A DNA stretch of 64,000 nt, from the NCBI RefSeq assembly GCF_901000735.1, contig NC_081542.1, positions 20,165,093-20,229,092 of the forward strand. Direction: 5' to 3'. Positions 32,838 through 44,539 of the stretch are shown here, piece by piece. The translations under genes and the position numbers were made by a program. Origin of the DNA: Corylus avellana (lineage: Eukaryota; Streptophyta; Magnoliopsida; Fagales; Betulaceae). The notes beneath the pieces are model-generated. The model was not told the origin of the DNA, searched no databases, and saw only the letters and a program-made list of their open reading frames with translations. Positions within the stretch are counted from its first letter, which is position 1. Every line of letters starts with the position of its first letter.

Positions 32838-33079
32838 CTTGTAGAATCACAAAAAGTCAACTACAACCTTCATTTAAAAAGTTAGATGTCTCTAAATTCC
32901 AAAGAAGGAACAGTGGATGCCAGGAATTTGTTCGATATCTAGAGTGCTTCATATTGAAAAATGTATCCATCTTACTAATTATAATCACTATATATACATG
33001 TATTGATCAGATCGATGATATTAATAGTGGATGGTAATGATAGAGAAGACACATGAAAGAGTATGAGACTAACAAATAC

Positions 33080-33125
33080 CTGCAGTAATATATGATTGGA
33101 TACGAGATCGATAAGACTCCCTGAT
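33080..33125 (-). CDS. Possible upstream exon of the same transcription unit
   Basis: 46 nt between an acceptor (TTGAACCAG) and a donor (CAG|GTATTTG) of the same kind as in the array. Read to end in the matching phase it gives IRESYRSRIQSYITA. The exon could start further upstream. It is included because its donor and phase would join directly to U7. Confidence 0.25.
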
Positions 33126-34576
33126 CTGGTTCAATACGAGCAAAAAAACTATGAAGGCTAGGAATACATTAAGACAAAGTCTATATATGGGCAATGAGCT
33201 GGTAATTAAAACTTTAAAATTTGGTCAACTACATACCAACTTTTACAATATTACGTGTTTAAAGTAAAAATCGAGTTGGTCAACTACTACTTACCAACTT
33301 TTACATTACGTGTTTCTATCGTTTCTTTAAAAGGTCTTAGAATTCAATTCAAAAAAAAAAAAAAAAAAAAAAAAAAGGTCTTAGAATTTGCATCTTTAAT
33401 TTTTATGTACGGGACACTGGTTTATAAATATTTTTTGTCATTTCTTAAAAAAGTCCTCCAAAAACTAGCCTCCTTTTCAAGTAAAGGACGCCCATTTAAC
33501 AAGGTGACCCAATTTGTTTTTTTTTTTTTTAAGAAAGTTTAAGGGTATTTTCATAACTTTTGTTAATGTTAACGACTAAAATTAACGAAACAGGATATAT
33601 TGCATCAAATTAAAAGTTTAGGAGATAAAAATGAGAAGTTTGCTTCATCCCAAAGTTATTTGTGAAGTTTCTCCCAGGCTGAGCAACAAGAAGACTTCTT
33701 CAATGACTGATTTCCTCTTCCTTCTCACCGTGGATTTTCCTTCTGCGTCTCACCAGATTTGTGCCAATGTTTTCTTTTCTTACTTATACTCTTGGGTAGA
33801 CGTGTGGCTCTCCTTGCTCTTGGGTAGACGTGTGGCTCTTGGATATATGAGCTGCCAAAATTTCTTACCTTTTACACTTGGGTAGACGTGTAGGTTTTCA
33901 AAATTTGAAATGGTTAGGGCATGTACTGATGCGTGGATTCGAATATATGCAATAGATAAACCTTACATACTACTAATTAGTATAGCTGTCTTAGATCCTC
34001 ATTAATGCCCTGGTAGGGTTGGGTCAGGAACTCAAGATATGGCTCAATTGGACTTGAGGGAGCGGCTTCTACTGTCTTTACCCTTCTTGTGCGGCTCTTA
34101 GCGAGTAGGTGCTACTATACTCATGTCCAGCTATGACAGCCACAATTGGTCTTTCCGGTCTACCATTTTGCTAAAAAAATTAAAATTAAAATTTAAAAAA
34201 AAATAGAGAGAAGAAATATCTCTTTCTGGCCCAAGGTAAAGATGAATACCCAGACTCATTTCAGCTATTTATTGGCTTCCATCTTGGCCCATAAACAGCC
34301 TTATTTTTGGCATTGTAGTAAAATTTAAAGTCCAATGCTTATTTAAGCACTTTGTCAGTTCTTTTCTCATGACCTATAGCTGGCCCAATTTTTAGCTTGC
34401 GATAAAGTTTGAAACTCAAGCTCATTTAGCCATTTGTTAGCTCTTCTCTTTTCTCATTTAGCCTATAGTTGGCCCAATTTTTAGCTTGCAAAAAAAAAAA
34501 AAAAAAAAAGTAAAAGGGTTTCCTTGATGTAACAAACTGAGGTTGCTCCACTCCCATCATTTTCCAAGTGGGTATT
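33126..34576. other. Intergenic with small repeats, no gene supported
   Basis: GGGTAGACGTGTGGCTC-like motifs occur three times at 33794-33895, and TGGCCCAATTTTTAGCTTGC occurs twice (about 34382 and 34453). The frame at 33631-33885 (plus) starts well but resembles nothing known and contains the motif repeats. Confidence 0.4.
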
Positions 34577-34581
34577 AAAGT

Positions 34582-35570
34582 TGTAAGTATTTTTGTTGGC
34601 TTAATTCGGTTCCAAAATGTAGAGGCTACTGTTCACAGGCTCAAACACTGATATAGAATGCTCATAATCCAATTTTCACCGTTCAAAATGAGGATTCACA
34701 TGTTATGAACATCCCTACGAAGTTTTAGCTCGATTGGACTACAAACGCTAATCGATCGGAGCTGTTGATCATGATAGGACAACATTTCCATAATGCAATT
34801 TTTTCCTCCATTGCAGCCCTTTCCAAACAGGCCCTTTCCCTGTCCGGGTAGCAATTCTAGAAGCATAAATTCTCATCCTACCAAGGCTATCCGAACAGCA
34901 GTTCTAGAAACATGTTTTTTCGTCCTCTGCAAGGCCCTATCCAGATAGGCACTTAACCTGTCCGGACACCATGTAGATTTTATGCCCAAAACGTGTTTTT
35001 AATGTGGGCCCAGGTCTAGGGTTTTGTAGATGTTATAAATACGTCTTTATAAAAGAGAAATGGATGAATTCTGCATCCAGAGTTCGCCTTCGTGTGATAA
35101 GAGAGTCTTGATATAGATCATTAGTTCTCTCTCTTAGAGTGATTGTTTGTTTTACTGGTTGATTGTTAAAGTGAAGTCAACCTGAGTTTTAGTGAAGGGA
35201 GATCACTTAGAAGCATTGTGCCAGTTGTCTCTGGAAAGGGCCACTGTGGTAGAAAGCAAGTGGGTTGCTTGTCTTATGCAAGATAGTGTCAATTGCAAAG
35301 GTTTTGTAAGTGTGAACTTCTTATAATCCTTTATTCTTTTACTGAGTTAGTTGATTTCCTGGATTTGGCTACCCCGAAGAGGTTTTACTTTTAGAGAGTT
35401 CTCTAATTGGTTTCCTCTTCGTAACCAAAATATTTGTGTTCTTTATTGATTATTGCATATCTTTTTTGGTTGATTATAAATTGTTAAGTCAGATCTATTT
35501 CCACATAATTTTGTGTGAAACACCTATACATTTAGAATATGTGTTATTTGAAGTCAATTAGGTTTTTTCA
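34582..35570 (+). repeat. 5' LTR of gag-only Copia
   Basis: 989 bp, TGTAAGTATT...TTTTTTCA. The promoter region lies near 35030 (GTTATAAATACG). Confidence 0.92.
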
Positions 35571-35640
35571 ATTGGTATCAAAGCGGGTTTACTCTGTGAA
35601 TGAATTATTTTCTGAGTGTGATCCGAGACTTCATATCAAA

Positions 35641-37478
35641 TGTCTCATATTATTGCTCCTAATTCCCTTCCTGTATTTGACGAAACGAATTATACGCTTT
35701 GAAAAATTCGTATGAGAGCGTACTTTAAATCCATTAGCGTTTACCATATTGTTGAATCTGGATGGACTCGTCCAGACAAAGCAATAGCTGAATCGACAAC
35801 GAAGGAAAAGAATAATGCTGCTACTAATGACAAAGCTATAAATGCTATTTACATATCTATTTCAAATGAGGAATTTTCAAGAATTTCTAGATGTGAGATA
35901 GCTAACGAAGCTTGGGAAACTTTAGAAATCACACATGAAGAAACTAAGGTTGTTAGAACTTCAAAAATTCAAATGTTGGTTTCTCAGTTTGAGGAGATTA
36001 GAATGCAGGAAGATGAAACGTTTGATGAATTCTACTCAAAGCTTAGTGTCATTAGAAACTCTACTATCAATTTAGGAAAGAAAATGAAAGATGCTAAAGT
36101 TGTGAAGAAAATATTAAGGTCATTACCTGAGAGGTTTATACCTTAAATTGCTGCCATACAACAGAGCAAAGACCGAGACACAATGCGAGTAGAAGAACTT
36201 GTAGGTTCACTTCAGACTTTTGAGCTAATTCTACCTAAACACAAGAACACCAAGAATATTGGTCTTAAGGCAAAAAATGTTAAGGTTAACTCTTGTGGTT
36301 CATTTGATGAGGATTCTAGAAATGAGGAAGAAATAGCTATGTTTGCTAAGAAGTTTAGGAAATTCTTTAGACCCAAGAAAGGAAATTTTAGAAATAGTAA
36401 TTCACAATTTTCTGAGAAATCTAGAATTGAGAATGTTGAGAAAGGTAAGTCACCTAGAGGTATCAAGTGTCTCAAATGTGGAGGGCATGGCCACATTCGT
36501 GTTGACTGTGCTAACTTGAGAAAGTCAAATGGCAAGGCATTTAATGTGACTCAAAGTGATGAGTCAGACAAGGACAATGCTGAATAGGGAGTTAATTACT
36601 AAGCATTTGGAGTTAGTTATGAGAGTGAACATGAGGATAGTGAGTGTAATTCTCAAGACAAACAAGATGTGTCTGATAATGAATTGGAAGAGGAAGATGA
36701 TCTGCAAAATGCTTATAATAATCTCTTTGTGGAATGCACTAAACTGAAAAAGCTAAATAAGCAACACTTGAAGAAACTCAAAAAGGTTAATCTTGAAAAT
36801 GATCAACTTTCTGTCACCTTAACTGATTCTTTTGCTACTCATAATACTTTGATGTCTAAAAATCACATGCTCATTGCCAAAGTGAAATCCTTAGAGAATG
36901 ATCTGAATGAATTAAAGAATCATTTAACAAAATTCTCTAGTGAAAAGCTAAATCAAATGCTACATAATCAGAAACATTCGTTTGATAGAACTGGATTGGG
37001 TTTTGATAAATCTGCTATTTTATCTACTAATGTTGCTTCTTCTTCAAAGATGATTTTTGTGAAACCAGTAAACAAAGAAGATAGCTTGGTTGAAAAAAAG
37101 GTAATTTCTCCTAAAATTTCCAAAGGTGAAAAAGGTAACAGAACTATAACTCATTTCTATATGTCTAGTTCTAAGTCGAGAAGTGTGCATATGTTAAGGA
37201 ATCAACCTTCTCAAAGGTTTATTCCTACGTGTCATAATTGTGGTAAGATTGGACATATCCATTCTAAGTGTTTTCAGCTTAACAGTCATGAGCCTAAAAG
37301 AGAATATTTCCATTCTAGAAATAGTTATGAGAAATTATTCAACATGATGAGAGGCGTAGTAACACAGTTAGATATCTTGGATAAGAGTTACACATTTGTC
37401 CTTGATGTGAAGAAAGTTTGGGTCAAGAAGATTAATACCATTCACCCATTGAGGGGGAGTGGTAATGGACTCATCTAG
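35641..37478 (+). pseudogene. Copia gag with two CCHC zinc knuckles, several stops
   Basis: Gag starts at 35641 (MSHIIAPNSLPVFDETNYTL). A stop at 35700-35702 replaces the usual tryptophan before KIRMRAYFKSI. The capsid-like UBN2/DUF4219 region follows (ANEAWETLEITHEETKVVR, DETFDEFYSKLSVIRNS, KILRSLPERF). A stop falls at about 36145, then RVEELVGSLQTFE. The first knuckle is CLKCGGHGHIRVDC (about 36470-36511). Further stops occur near 36585, then a coiled-coil-like stretch (KLKKLNKQHLKKLKKVNLEN) and the second knuckle CHNCGKIGHIHSKC (about 37231-37272). The end KVWVKK is where SIRE-type gag normally leads into protease, but here the frame closes at 37478 with no protease motif. Gag forms the particle that packages element RNA. 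Confidence 0.9.
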
Positions 37479-37809
37479 ATTAGGTGGGCACATGACATGC
37501 CTAGAATTTATGCATATTTCATTTCTCTTTGGTATTCTAGGGCATTTTTTTGTTGTTGATGTTTTTGTGAAATTCTTTTTTGTTTCCTTGTTCGATGTTC
37601 ATTGTCTCGTGTATTGTTTCTAAATGCATATATTGCATGTGTGTGGGATCAACAATTTTGCACTTTACATTTGATGATTCATATGCAAATGATTTGCTTT
37701 TTTTTTTTGGATACTGTTGAGCGAGTAAGAGGCATTCTTCTCATGATCGAATTTGTGCACTCTATACTCCTATTAGGTTTGTATTTTGATATGTTTTTGA
37801 AAGCTCTGA

Positions 37810-37840
<31 letters not shown>

Positions 37841-38915
37841 GTTAAGGAATATAGGTAGTGTTAGTTTAATCAACTTGACCAACTCGTTAGTTGAACCTAA
37901 CTCCTAAACATTCCGGCATTTTTCTCCTATGTGCTAAAAGCAAAAATATGAAAATTCAATTAAAAAAAAAAAAAAATCAATATGCTAAAAGCATAAATGT
38001 AATCAATGATTTATGTTGCCTCAATGTGTCCCTATAGAAAGAATTAGTGACCAAATCATTGTGGAAACAGATGACCACTAAAGGACATAGTGAAAAATGA
38101 ATGATTTGTTTTAAGAGGAGTGTATCGGATGAGGGAGTCTAGGCCTTAGCATGATAATGTTTGACTGTTGATTGATTTAGATTGTTTGTCTTTCCTATCC
38201 AAGTTGTCTGTCTATGTTCTTTTCAATTGATGAAATCTTATTTAATGGGAGGTCTCACACACTACACATTTTGCATGGGTTTACTGAGTTCTTGCTTACT
38301 TTGTTGCATTTGTGGAACAATTTGCTTAATACATACGTTGAATCTCTGACGTTTGTGTAGTATGTTGATCACTATGTTTTGCTAGGGTGTTCATGAGGAT
38401 GCGCAGGAGCTGTTGGACATCAATACAAGTTTTTATTTGTGGTCAATTTTGTGTTTTTTTCATATATATATTTTTTCTGTTTGTGGTTTCAGTTTGAGGG
38501 GGAGAAATGTTTTTCATGATCTTGCATTTCACTCATTATGCATTCGTAGCTTTGATCATATTTATGTTTTTATGACTTTCCTTGGGCTTACTAGTGTTTT
38601 ATTGCCCTTGATAGGAATAGATAGAACACCATAGATGATTTTGATTTTGATATACTTGTTGCATCTATGAATGATATTTGTTTGGTGTTCTAACAGATTT
38701 GGTGAGCTATTTATGATTATATTCTATTCAAATATGTTATATTATTAGTCATTATTTATTCCTGTTCAACGTATGCCTTGATGAATTTTATGAGTGTTTC
38801 AGGAACCATAGAGACTTTTTGTCATTCTGTGACAAAAAGGGAGAGTAAATATGGGGGGAGATGATGGGATGTCTCGGCATATTGGCTTTGTCACCGAATT
38901 GCAAAAGGGAGAATT
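37479..38915 (+). other. Non-coding interior of the gag-only Copia
   Basis: T-rich sequence with short phenylalanine-rich frames. No pol or envelope-like domain is visible. A 32-base T tract (37808-37839) and an A-run near 37960 occur. It probably corresponds to the 3' untranslated region of the parent element. Confidence 0.6.
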
Positions 38916-39880
38916 TGTAAGTATTTTTGTTGGCTTAATTCGGTCCAAAATGCAGAGGCTACTATTTACGGGCTCAAACACTGATATAAAATGCTCGGAA
39001 TCCAATCTCCACTGTTCACAATGAGGATTCACATGTCATGAACATCTCTACAAAGTTTCAACTCAATCGAACCATAAGCACTCATCTATCAAAGCTATTG
39101 ATCATGAAAGGACAGCATTTCCAAAATGCAGTTTTTTCCTCCATTGCAAGACTGTCTGGATAGGCCCTTTCCTTATCCGGACAGCAATTCTAGAAACATA
39201 AATTCTCGTCTTGCCAAGGCTGTTCGAACAGCAGTTCCATAAACATGTTTTTTCTTCCTCTGCAAGGCGCTGTCCGGACAAGCACTTAACTTATCTAGAC
39301 ACCTCGTAGATTTTATGCCCAAAACGTGTTTTAATGTGGGCCCAGGTCTAGGGTTTTGTAGATGTTATAAATACATCTTTATAGAAGAGAAAGGGACTTC
39401 TAGAGTTCGTCGTCATGTGCTAAGAGAGTCTTGATATAGATCGTTAGTTCTCTCTCTTAGAGTGGTCGTTTGTTTTACTTGTTGATTGTTAAAGTGAAGT
39501 CAACTAGAGTTCCGGTGAAGGGAGATCACGTAGAAGGATTGTGTCAGCTATCTTTGGAAAGAGCTACTGCGGTAAAAGGAAAGTGGGTCGCTTGTCTTAT
39601 GCAAAATAGTGTCAATTGCAAAGGTTTTGTAAGTGTGAACTTCTTGTAATCCTTTATTCTTTTACTGAGTTAGTTGATTTTTTGGGTTTGGCTGCCCCAG
39701 AGAGGTTTTACTTTTAGAAAGCTCTCTCATTGGTTTCCTTTTCATAACCAAAATATCTATGTTCTTTATTGATTATTGCATTTCTATTTTGGTTAATTAT
39801 AAATTGTTAGGTCAGAATAGGTGTGTGAAACACCTATACATTCAGAATAGGTGTTATTTGGAGTCAATTAGGTTTTTTCA
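38916..39880 (+). repeat. 3' LTR of gag-only Copia
   Basis: 965 bp, collinear with 34582-35570 but with many substitutions and small indels. Followed by AAAGT. Confidence 0.92.
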
Positions 39881-39885
39881 AAAGT

Positions 39886-40354
39886 GATTCCAGACTCATC
39901 AGCTACCTTCTCCCCTACAAGCCAATAAAACAAATCTCATGACTCAATCTAATCTCGTGATTGAAGGAGATTGACTGCATTGACTGATACATGTTTTCTG
40001 TGACCAGTTGCCTTTTCATGCAGCCTCCATTTTCTAGCTTTTGAGGTTCAACAACTACTCCACATAGCCATCCTACTTAACAGCCCGAGTCTTCTCCAAT
40101 TTCCGTAATTAGTTTTTCTTGTTTTAGGTTACAGTAAATCTTCCTTAATAGTTTTCTCTTTTGGTTCTCTTTGTAAATCTATCTGTAACAGAGCTCTTAT
40201 CTTCTTGGACTATAAATAAATGGTACTCGATCTTACTCTTTCAGTTTTGTGGTCCATATAGAAAATGTATAGGTGACATGCGAGGTTAATTGTTATCCTG
40301 TTCCTATGTTCCTTTGATATATTAAAACTAGACTAAAATATATTTGCTTCATTT

Positions 40355-40398
<44 letters not shown>

Positions 40399-40510
40399 TA
40401 TACACCAAGTAGAAGTAAATAACTCAAGTTTTAATTCAATTGTAAAGTGATAACGTGTAAATCGTATTTTGTTCTATGTTTATATCATGTATAGGAGTTA
40501 ATCTCCATGA
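39886..40510. other. Intergenic, no gene; (TA)n tract
   Basis: 40357-40391 is a (TA)n microsatellite. The remainder (TATAAATAAATGG near 40210) may be LTR-derived but no partner is found. Confidence 0.35.
40357..40391. repeat. (TA)n microsatellite
   Basis: About 17 TA units. Confidence 0.95.
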
Positions 40511-41440
40511 CAAACTATGACGACCCACTTAATAAAAACATGACTATTTTTTTTTTTTTTTTTTTTAAAGCATTACCCACAATAGAGCTGATTGCTAGAG
40601 TGGCATGGCGATACTGCAGTATGCCATGAACCCATGCATTAACCTGATTGACAATATCATATGTCACTCAGAGCTACATGCATCATTAATGATTTGTTAA
40701 AATTCATAACTTTACGCGGAATATAAATAACGTTAGACATATGTATCACATCAGAGTTAATTAATACACCTATGTGATTAAAGCTTACATACCAAAGAAA
40801 GGGTATACAAAAGTGTCAAATGCGACACGAGCCATATACAAAATAACAATGTCTAAGTATATACATGAATGCTCTACAAAAGAGGGCTATCAACTAGTCT
40901 AACAAAATAAACACCCAATGTATCTAGGCTTCAGACACCGTGGTAACCCAGATACATAGCCACAGGTTCATCATCTATTGTCCATATACCTGCATCAACA
41001 ACATCGTCTGCACCATGGGAATCACCACCACCCATGATACAGACAGAATTATGAGCCCGTTGTCTCCATAAAAATAGAAAAGCTTAGCAGTATAGAACTC
41101 ACTAGTTTTATCCAAAATAAACCATTTAACTTTAGTCACACTTACATATAATATAGCTTAACAAAACAATATATATCGAAAGTCATTATGCATCATCCAT
41201 CCATAACGATGTAGATATGTACGGTTACATCTCCCATTTCATTGCACACTAATACATCTAGCATAAAAATCATCATGTGTAACCATTCGTAACAATATAT
41301 ATTATGCGTAGTTATATCTCCTACACATAGTCATATTGATACGCCTAGTAAGAGCCCATATAAAACCAATCATCATCATCATACAATCATATGTTATGCA
41401 TGCCCATGCTCATGTTCATCATCTTGTGTTACTTCCATTG

Positions 41441-41705
41441 TGAGGCCAGCCCTGCGGTAGGAGACTTGTCATCACTATCGGGAGCCGTCACCCCATTTTT
41501 CTTTTACATATGAGGCCAACCCTGTGGTAGGAGATTTATCATCACTATCGGGAGCCGTCACCCTATTTCTCTTTTACATATGGCGCTAGCCCTGCGGTAG
41601 GAGACTTGTCATCACTACTGGAGTTGAACCCCGTTTCTATTATGCATGGGCCAACTCTACTGTAGGAGACTTGTCATCGCTACCAGAGTTGAACCCCACT
41701 TTCAT
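41441..41705. repeat. Four-unit tandem repeat inside the solo LTR
   Basis: Four units of roughly 60-75 bp, each with GAGGCCAGCCCTGCGGTAGG or a variant, then AGACTTGTCATCACTA and a closing CCGTCACCCC or GTTGAACCCC phrase. Units 1-2 and 3-4 form two subtypes. Confidence 0.8.
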
Positions 41706-42529
41706 AACAATGGTCATGCCATGTTCATGCTCATGTTAAAAAAACCTTGAACTCATACTATCATAACTCATATCATGAAAATCATAAAACCATGTCATAA
41801 ACCATGTGAACCATCCAATGCTCATAACAACATAATCATCACATTATCTTGCAAACACACAAAGCTCATAGAAACATTTCATCAAACATTCATCCAACAC
41901 ATCTCATGAAACCTCATAAATAGTCATAGTATCACAAAACACCTTGCAATTTACTTCCAATTTTATAATACCCATAATACTTCCAATAATCATTATGATT
42001 CTAATATGACATATTAGAACCTAAACCCCATAGGTATCAATTTTTATAGAACCCATGAAAGCCTATGATTAATTAATACTTAAAATGTAATTAACCCATT
42101 CAAATAGCATTCCTAGTGTTTACATACCAGAAGCCCGAAATTAATTCAAACTATATAAAATTAGGATTTATGTCCATACTTTACCAATAGGCAAAATTAG
42201 AGTTTCAACCCATTAATTCAATAACTCGGAACTTGTATAATGCATAGCAATCTACTACATATAAAAGCCCCAAGCTAATTTTAGAAATTAGGCTTGTTAA
42301 ATTACCATAATTTTCGGACCTATTAAAATCCCCCAAAAAATTCCTTTCAAGAACCCTAATTTTTGAACCTAAAGAAATCCCTAATGATTCACGTAATTTT
42401 ATTTTTCTATAATCAATGGGTAAGATGAAATCACATAGAAAAGCTACCCTACAAGCTTCTATGGCCGAAATCCCTCCAAGATTTCTTCTTCTTTCTCTTT
42501 TCTTCTTTTTCTTCTTACACGGCAGCAAG

Positions 42530-42552
42530 TCTCTCTCTCTCTCTCTCTCTCT
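42530..42552. repeat. (CT)n microsatellite in the solo LTR
   Basis: About 11 CT units, followed by further CT-rich sequence to 42580. Confidence 0.95.
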
Positions 42553-42746
42553 GAGGTTCGTTCTCTCTCTCTCTCACTAGTCCATGTGTATGTGTGTGGG
42601 AGAAGAAAGGGTAAGACAAAGGAGAAGAAATGGGTTGTGCATGAGATGAGGTGAGGGAGCAAGGAAAGAAAGGAGAAAAGAAAGAAAGAGAGAGAAGAGA
42701 AGAGGGAGGGGCTGCGTGGAACCTCCAAAGGCTTAGCCCTTTTGCA

Positions 42747-42777
<31 letters not shown>

Positions 42778-43353
42778 TCTAAGGAGATAAGATATTTCCA
42801 ATGGCCAATGACAGCCCGACACGAGGCATGGGATAAGGTTCCCTTTCTATTTTAAAGCCCCATCTATTTAGAATTGCAAGATTACCCCCCATTACATTTA
42901 ATTCATCTTTCTTAATTTCATATTTCACTCTTACCATTTATTTCAACTACAATTTACCCATACATATAATCATTTACCACAGTAGGACTTATTATCACAC
43001 TTTATTATTTTAGTACCATTAACCTATTTTATTTATTGATCAATTGTCACACTAATATTATTATTAGTTAATCAATCTCATATATATCTCAACTATGATA
43101 AAGTCATTATTATTATTATATATATTATTCTAAATTATTTCATGCATTATTTATTCTACTAATTAATTCAAATTACTATGAGGTTACTAGTAATAAACTT
43201 AATTATTTTCTCGGGTCTTACACAAACTCTTGCAACTCTTGATTATAATTTATAAATACAAAAGAAGAGCCATCGATAGAGGCACAACAAATACAATATT
43301 TAATCACAAACACATGCTCTCTTAGCATGGAAGTATGCATTTGGGAAGATGTT

Positions 43354-44024
43354 TGTTATTAGGAATAAATGTATCCCATTTGGGCCTAGTAACCTAAAGG
43401 CTTACAGCCCATCCATAAGTCCATGATCTAAGTCCCAATCAGCAGGCTTTACAGTTAATAGAGATCCAGCCCAGTTGACCAAGGACTAACCCCCGGGAAC
43501 AGACTCCCTAGGAATATCAAACCCTTCACTTCCCAAGGATCACTTATCATTACAAGCAGACATTGTCGATTATCCAAACTCTCAGCGCTCAGTGGATGAC
43601 TTCCACTAGGTTAGAAACTCTTGTAACAGTTATCCAATATCACATGGATAATGTTAGAGCTCACATACAACTACTATTCTCACTTCAAATCAAGCTACAC
43701 GGATAATACCAAAGAGTGAGAGGATCAAACTACAAGACTCGGATAGGATCATCGCAAAGAAAAGATAATATCAAAGGAAGAGTTCTAATCCAAGTAAACT
43801 TGTCAGCCCATTTATAGGCCAAACCCCAGGTATCAAACTTACGTTTAATCATATAGCACTTATACATATTTTCTCAGAGCCTTACTTAAGCGTCGGAGGG
43901 AGATCACGCTCAACACAGGGCATTTTCTCTTCGTGTTTACCTAGTTTATCTTTTTTAGGCTCAATCTCGAAAGACGTCCAGATCACACCAATCGGAGACT
44001 GTTGGACCAAAAAATGCCCTAACA
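43354..44024 (+). mobile_element. Probable solo LTR, related to 11971-12406
   Basis: Ends with ACACCAATCGGAGACTGTTGG...CCTAACA, closely matching the end of the other solo LTR. Its start TGTTATTAGGAATAAATG is the likely TG boundary. Target duplication and left boundary are uncertain. No coding region. Confidence 0.5.
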
Positions 44025-44539
44025 TGTGTTATTGGCTCAAAGCCACCATTCAAGGCGAAGGGGCTGTGGCTCTTCCGTGGATAAGAAATTTTACAGTTCG
44101 TTATTGGCAAGTGCTAATCAAATACCTGATATAATTGAACATATGCATAGTTTGATGAGGCAGCTAATGTATACAGCTTGTTTTATTACTAATATTTTGC
44201 CTGCCTTTCGCCTTCCTAACAATTTTCTCTGGTGAATACGTGCTGGTGCTATTGATCATTTGGTAAAAAGTAAAAAACAATTAATCATTTGCCACATAGC
44301 ATAATCCATTATGCACCTTTATTCTCTCCCTGTTGAGGGATACATGGTGCCATTGCTCATTTGGCACTCTTTTTCTTTTCTTTTTTCCATGGGAAAAAGG
44401 GAAAGAGGAGATCATTTGGCACATTGTAACATGAATGACAATTACTTGAAGCCAAATTTTTCATTGAGTTATTTCATACATCTATTTTTCAACTACTACC
44501 TTAAGGTTTAGCTAGACCTTAAACCATTCTATTTCGGGT
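44025..44539. other. Intergenic, no gene recognised
   Basis: The short frames at 44026-44235 and 44311-44511 have no recognisable similarity. Nothing supported. Confidence 0.35.

Larger units (their letters stand above)
34582..39880 (+). mobile_element. Gag-only Copia (SIRE/Maximus-like) LTR retrotransposon
   Basis: 5.3 kb with LTRs 34582-35570 and 38916-39880 and a perfect 5-bp duplication AAAGT (34577-34581, 39881-39885). The primer-binding-like TGGTATCAAAGC (35574-35585) follows the left LTR, and GACAAAAAGGGAGAG (about 38830) and GCAAAAGGGAGAATT precede the right one. The interior encodes only a long gag with two zinc knuckles. Protease, integrase, reverse transcriptase and RNase H are absent, and the 1.4 kb after gag is non-coding. 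It is thus a non-autonomous derivative of the TR-GAG kind. The LTRs have diverged noticeably, so it is older than the Copia at 4.3 kb. Confidence 0.93.
40516..43222 (+). mobile_element. Solo LTR of a Gypsy chromovirus-like element (2.7 kb)
   Basis: Starts TATGACGACCC (probably from TGTGACG...) and ends TCGGGTCTTACA, a terminus style seen in chromovirus LTRs. It is flanked by a perfect 5-bp duplication CAAAC (40511-40515, 43223-43227). No primer site, gag or pol lies inside. It contains a tandem repeat at 41441-41705 and a (CT)n tract at 42530-42552. The frames on the minus strand at 42205-42728 are low-complexity. Confidence 0.75.

Noticed and set aside
33255..33542. Plus-strand frame with lysine and phenylalanine runs
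   Set aside because: The runs come from A and T homopolymers; no similarity or codon pattern supports a gene.
36212..36535. Minus-strand frame opposite the Copia gag
   Set aside because: A shadow of the gag frame, which carries the zinc knuckle on the plus strand.
42459..42728. Possible minus-strand protein (Ser/Phe/Arg-rich)
   Set aside because: Produced by CT and GA microsatellite sequence inside a solo LTR.
44026..44511. Two short plus-strand frames after the solo LTR
   Set aside because: No similarity, no conserved neighbours and no splice support.
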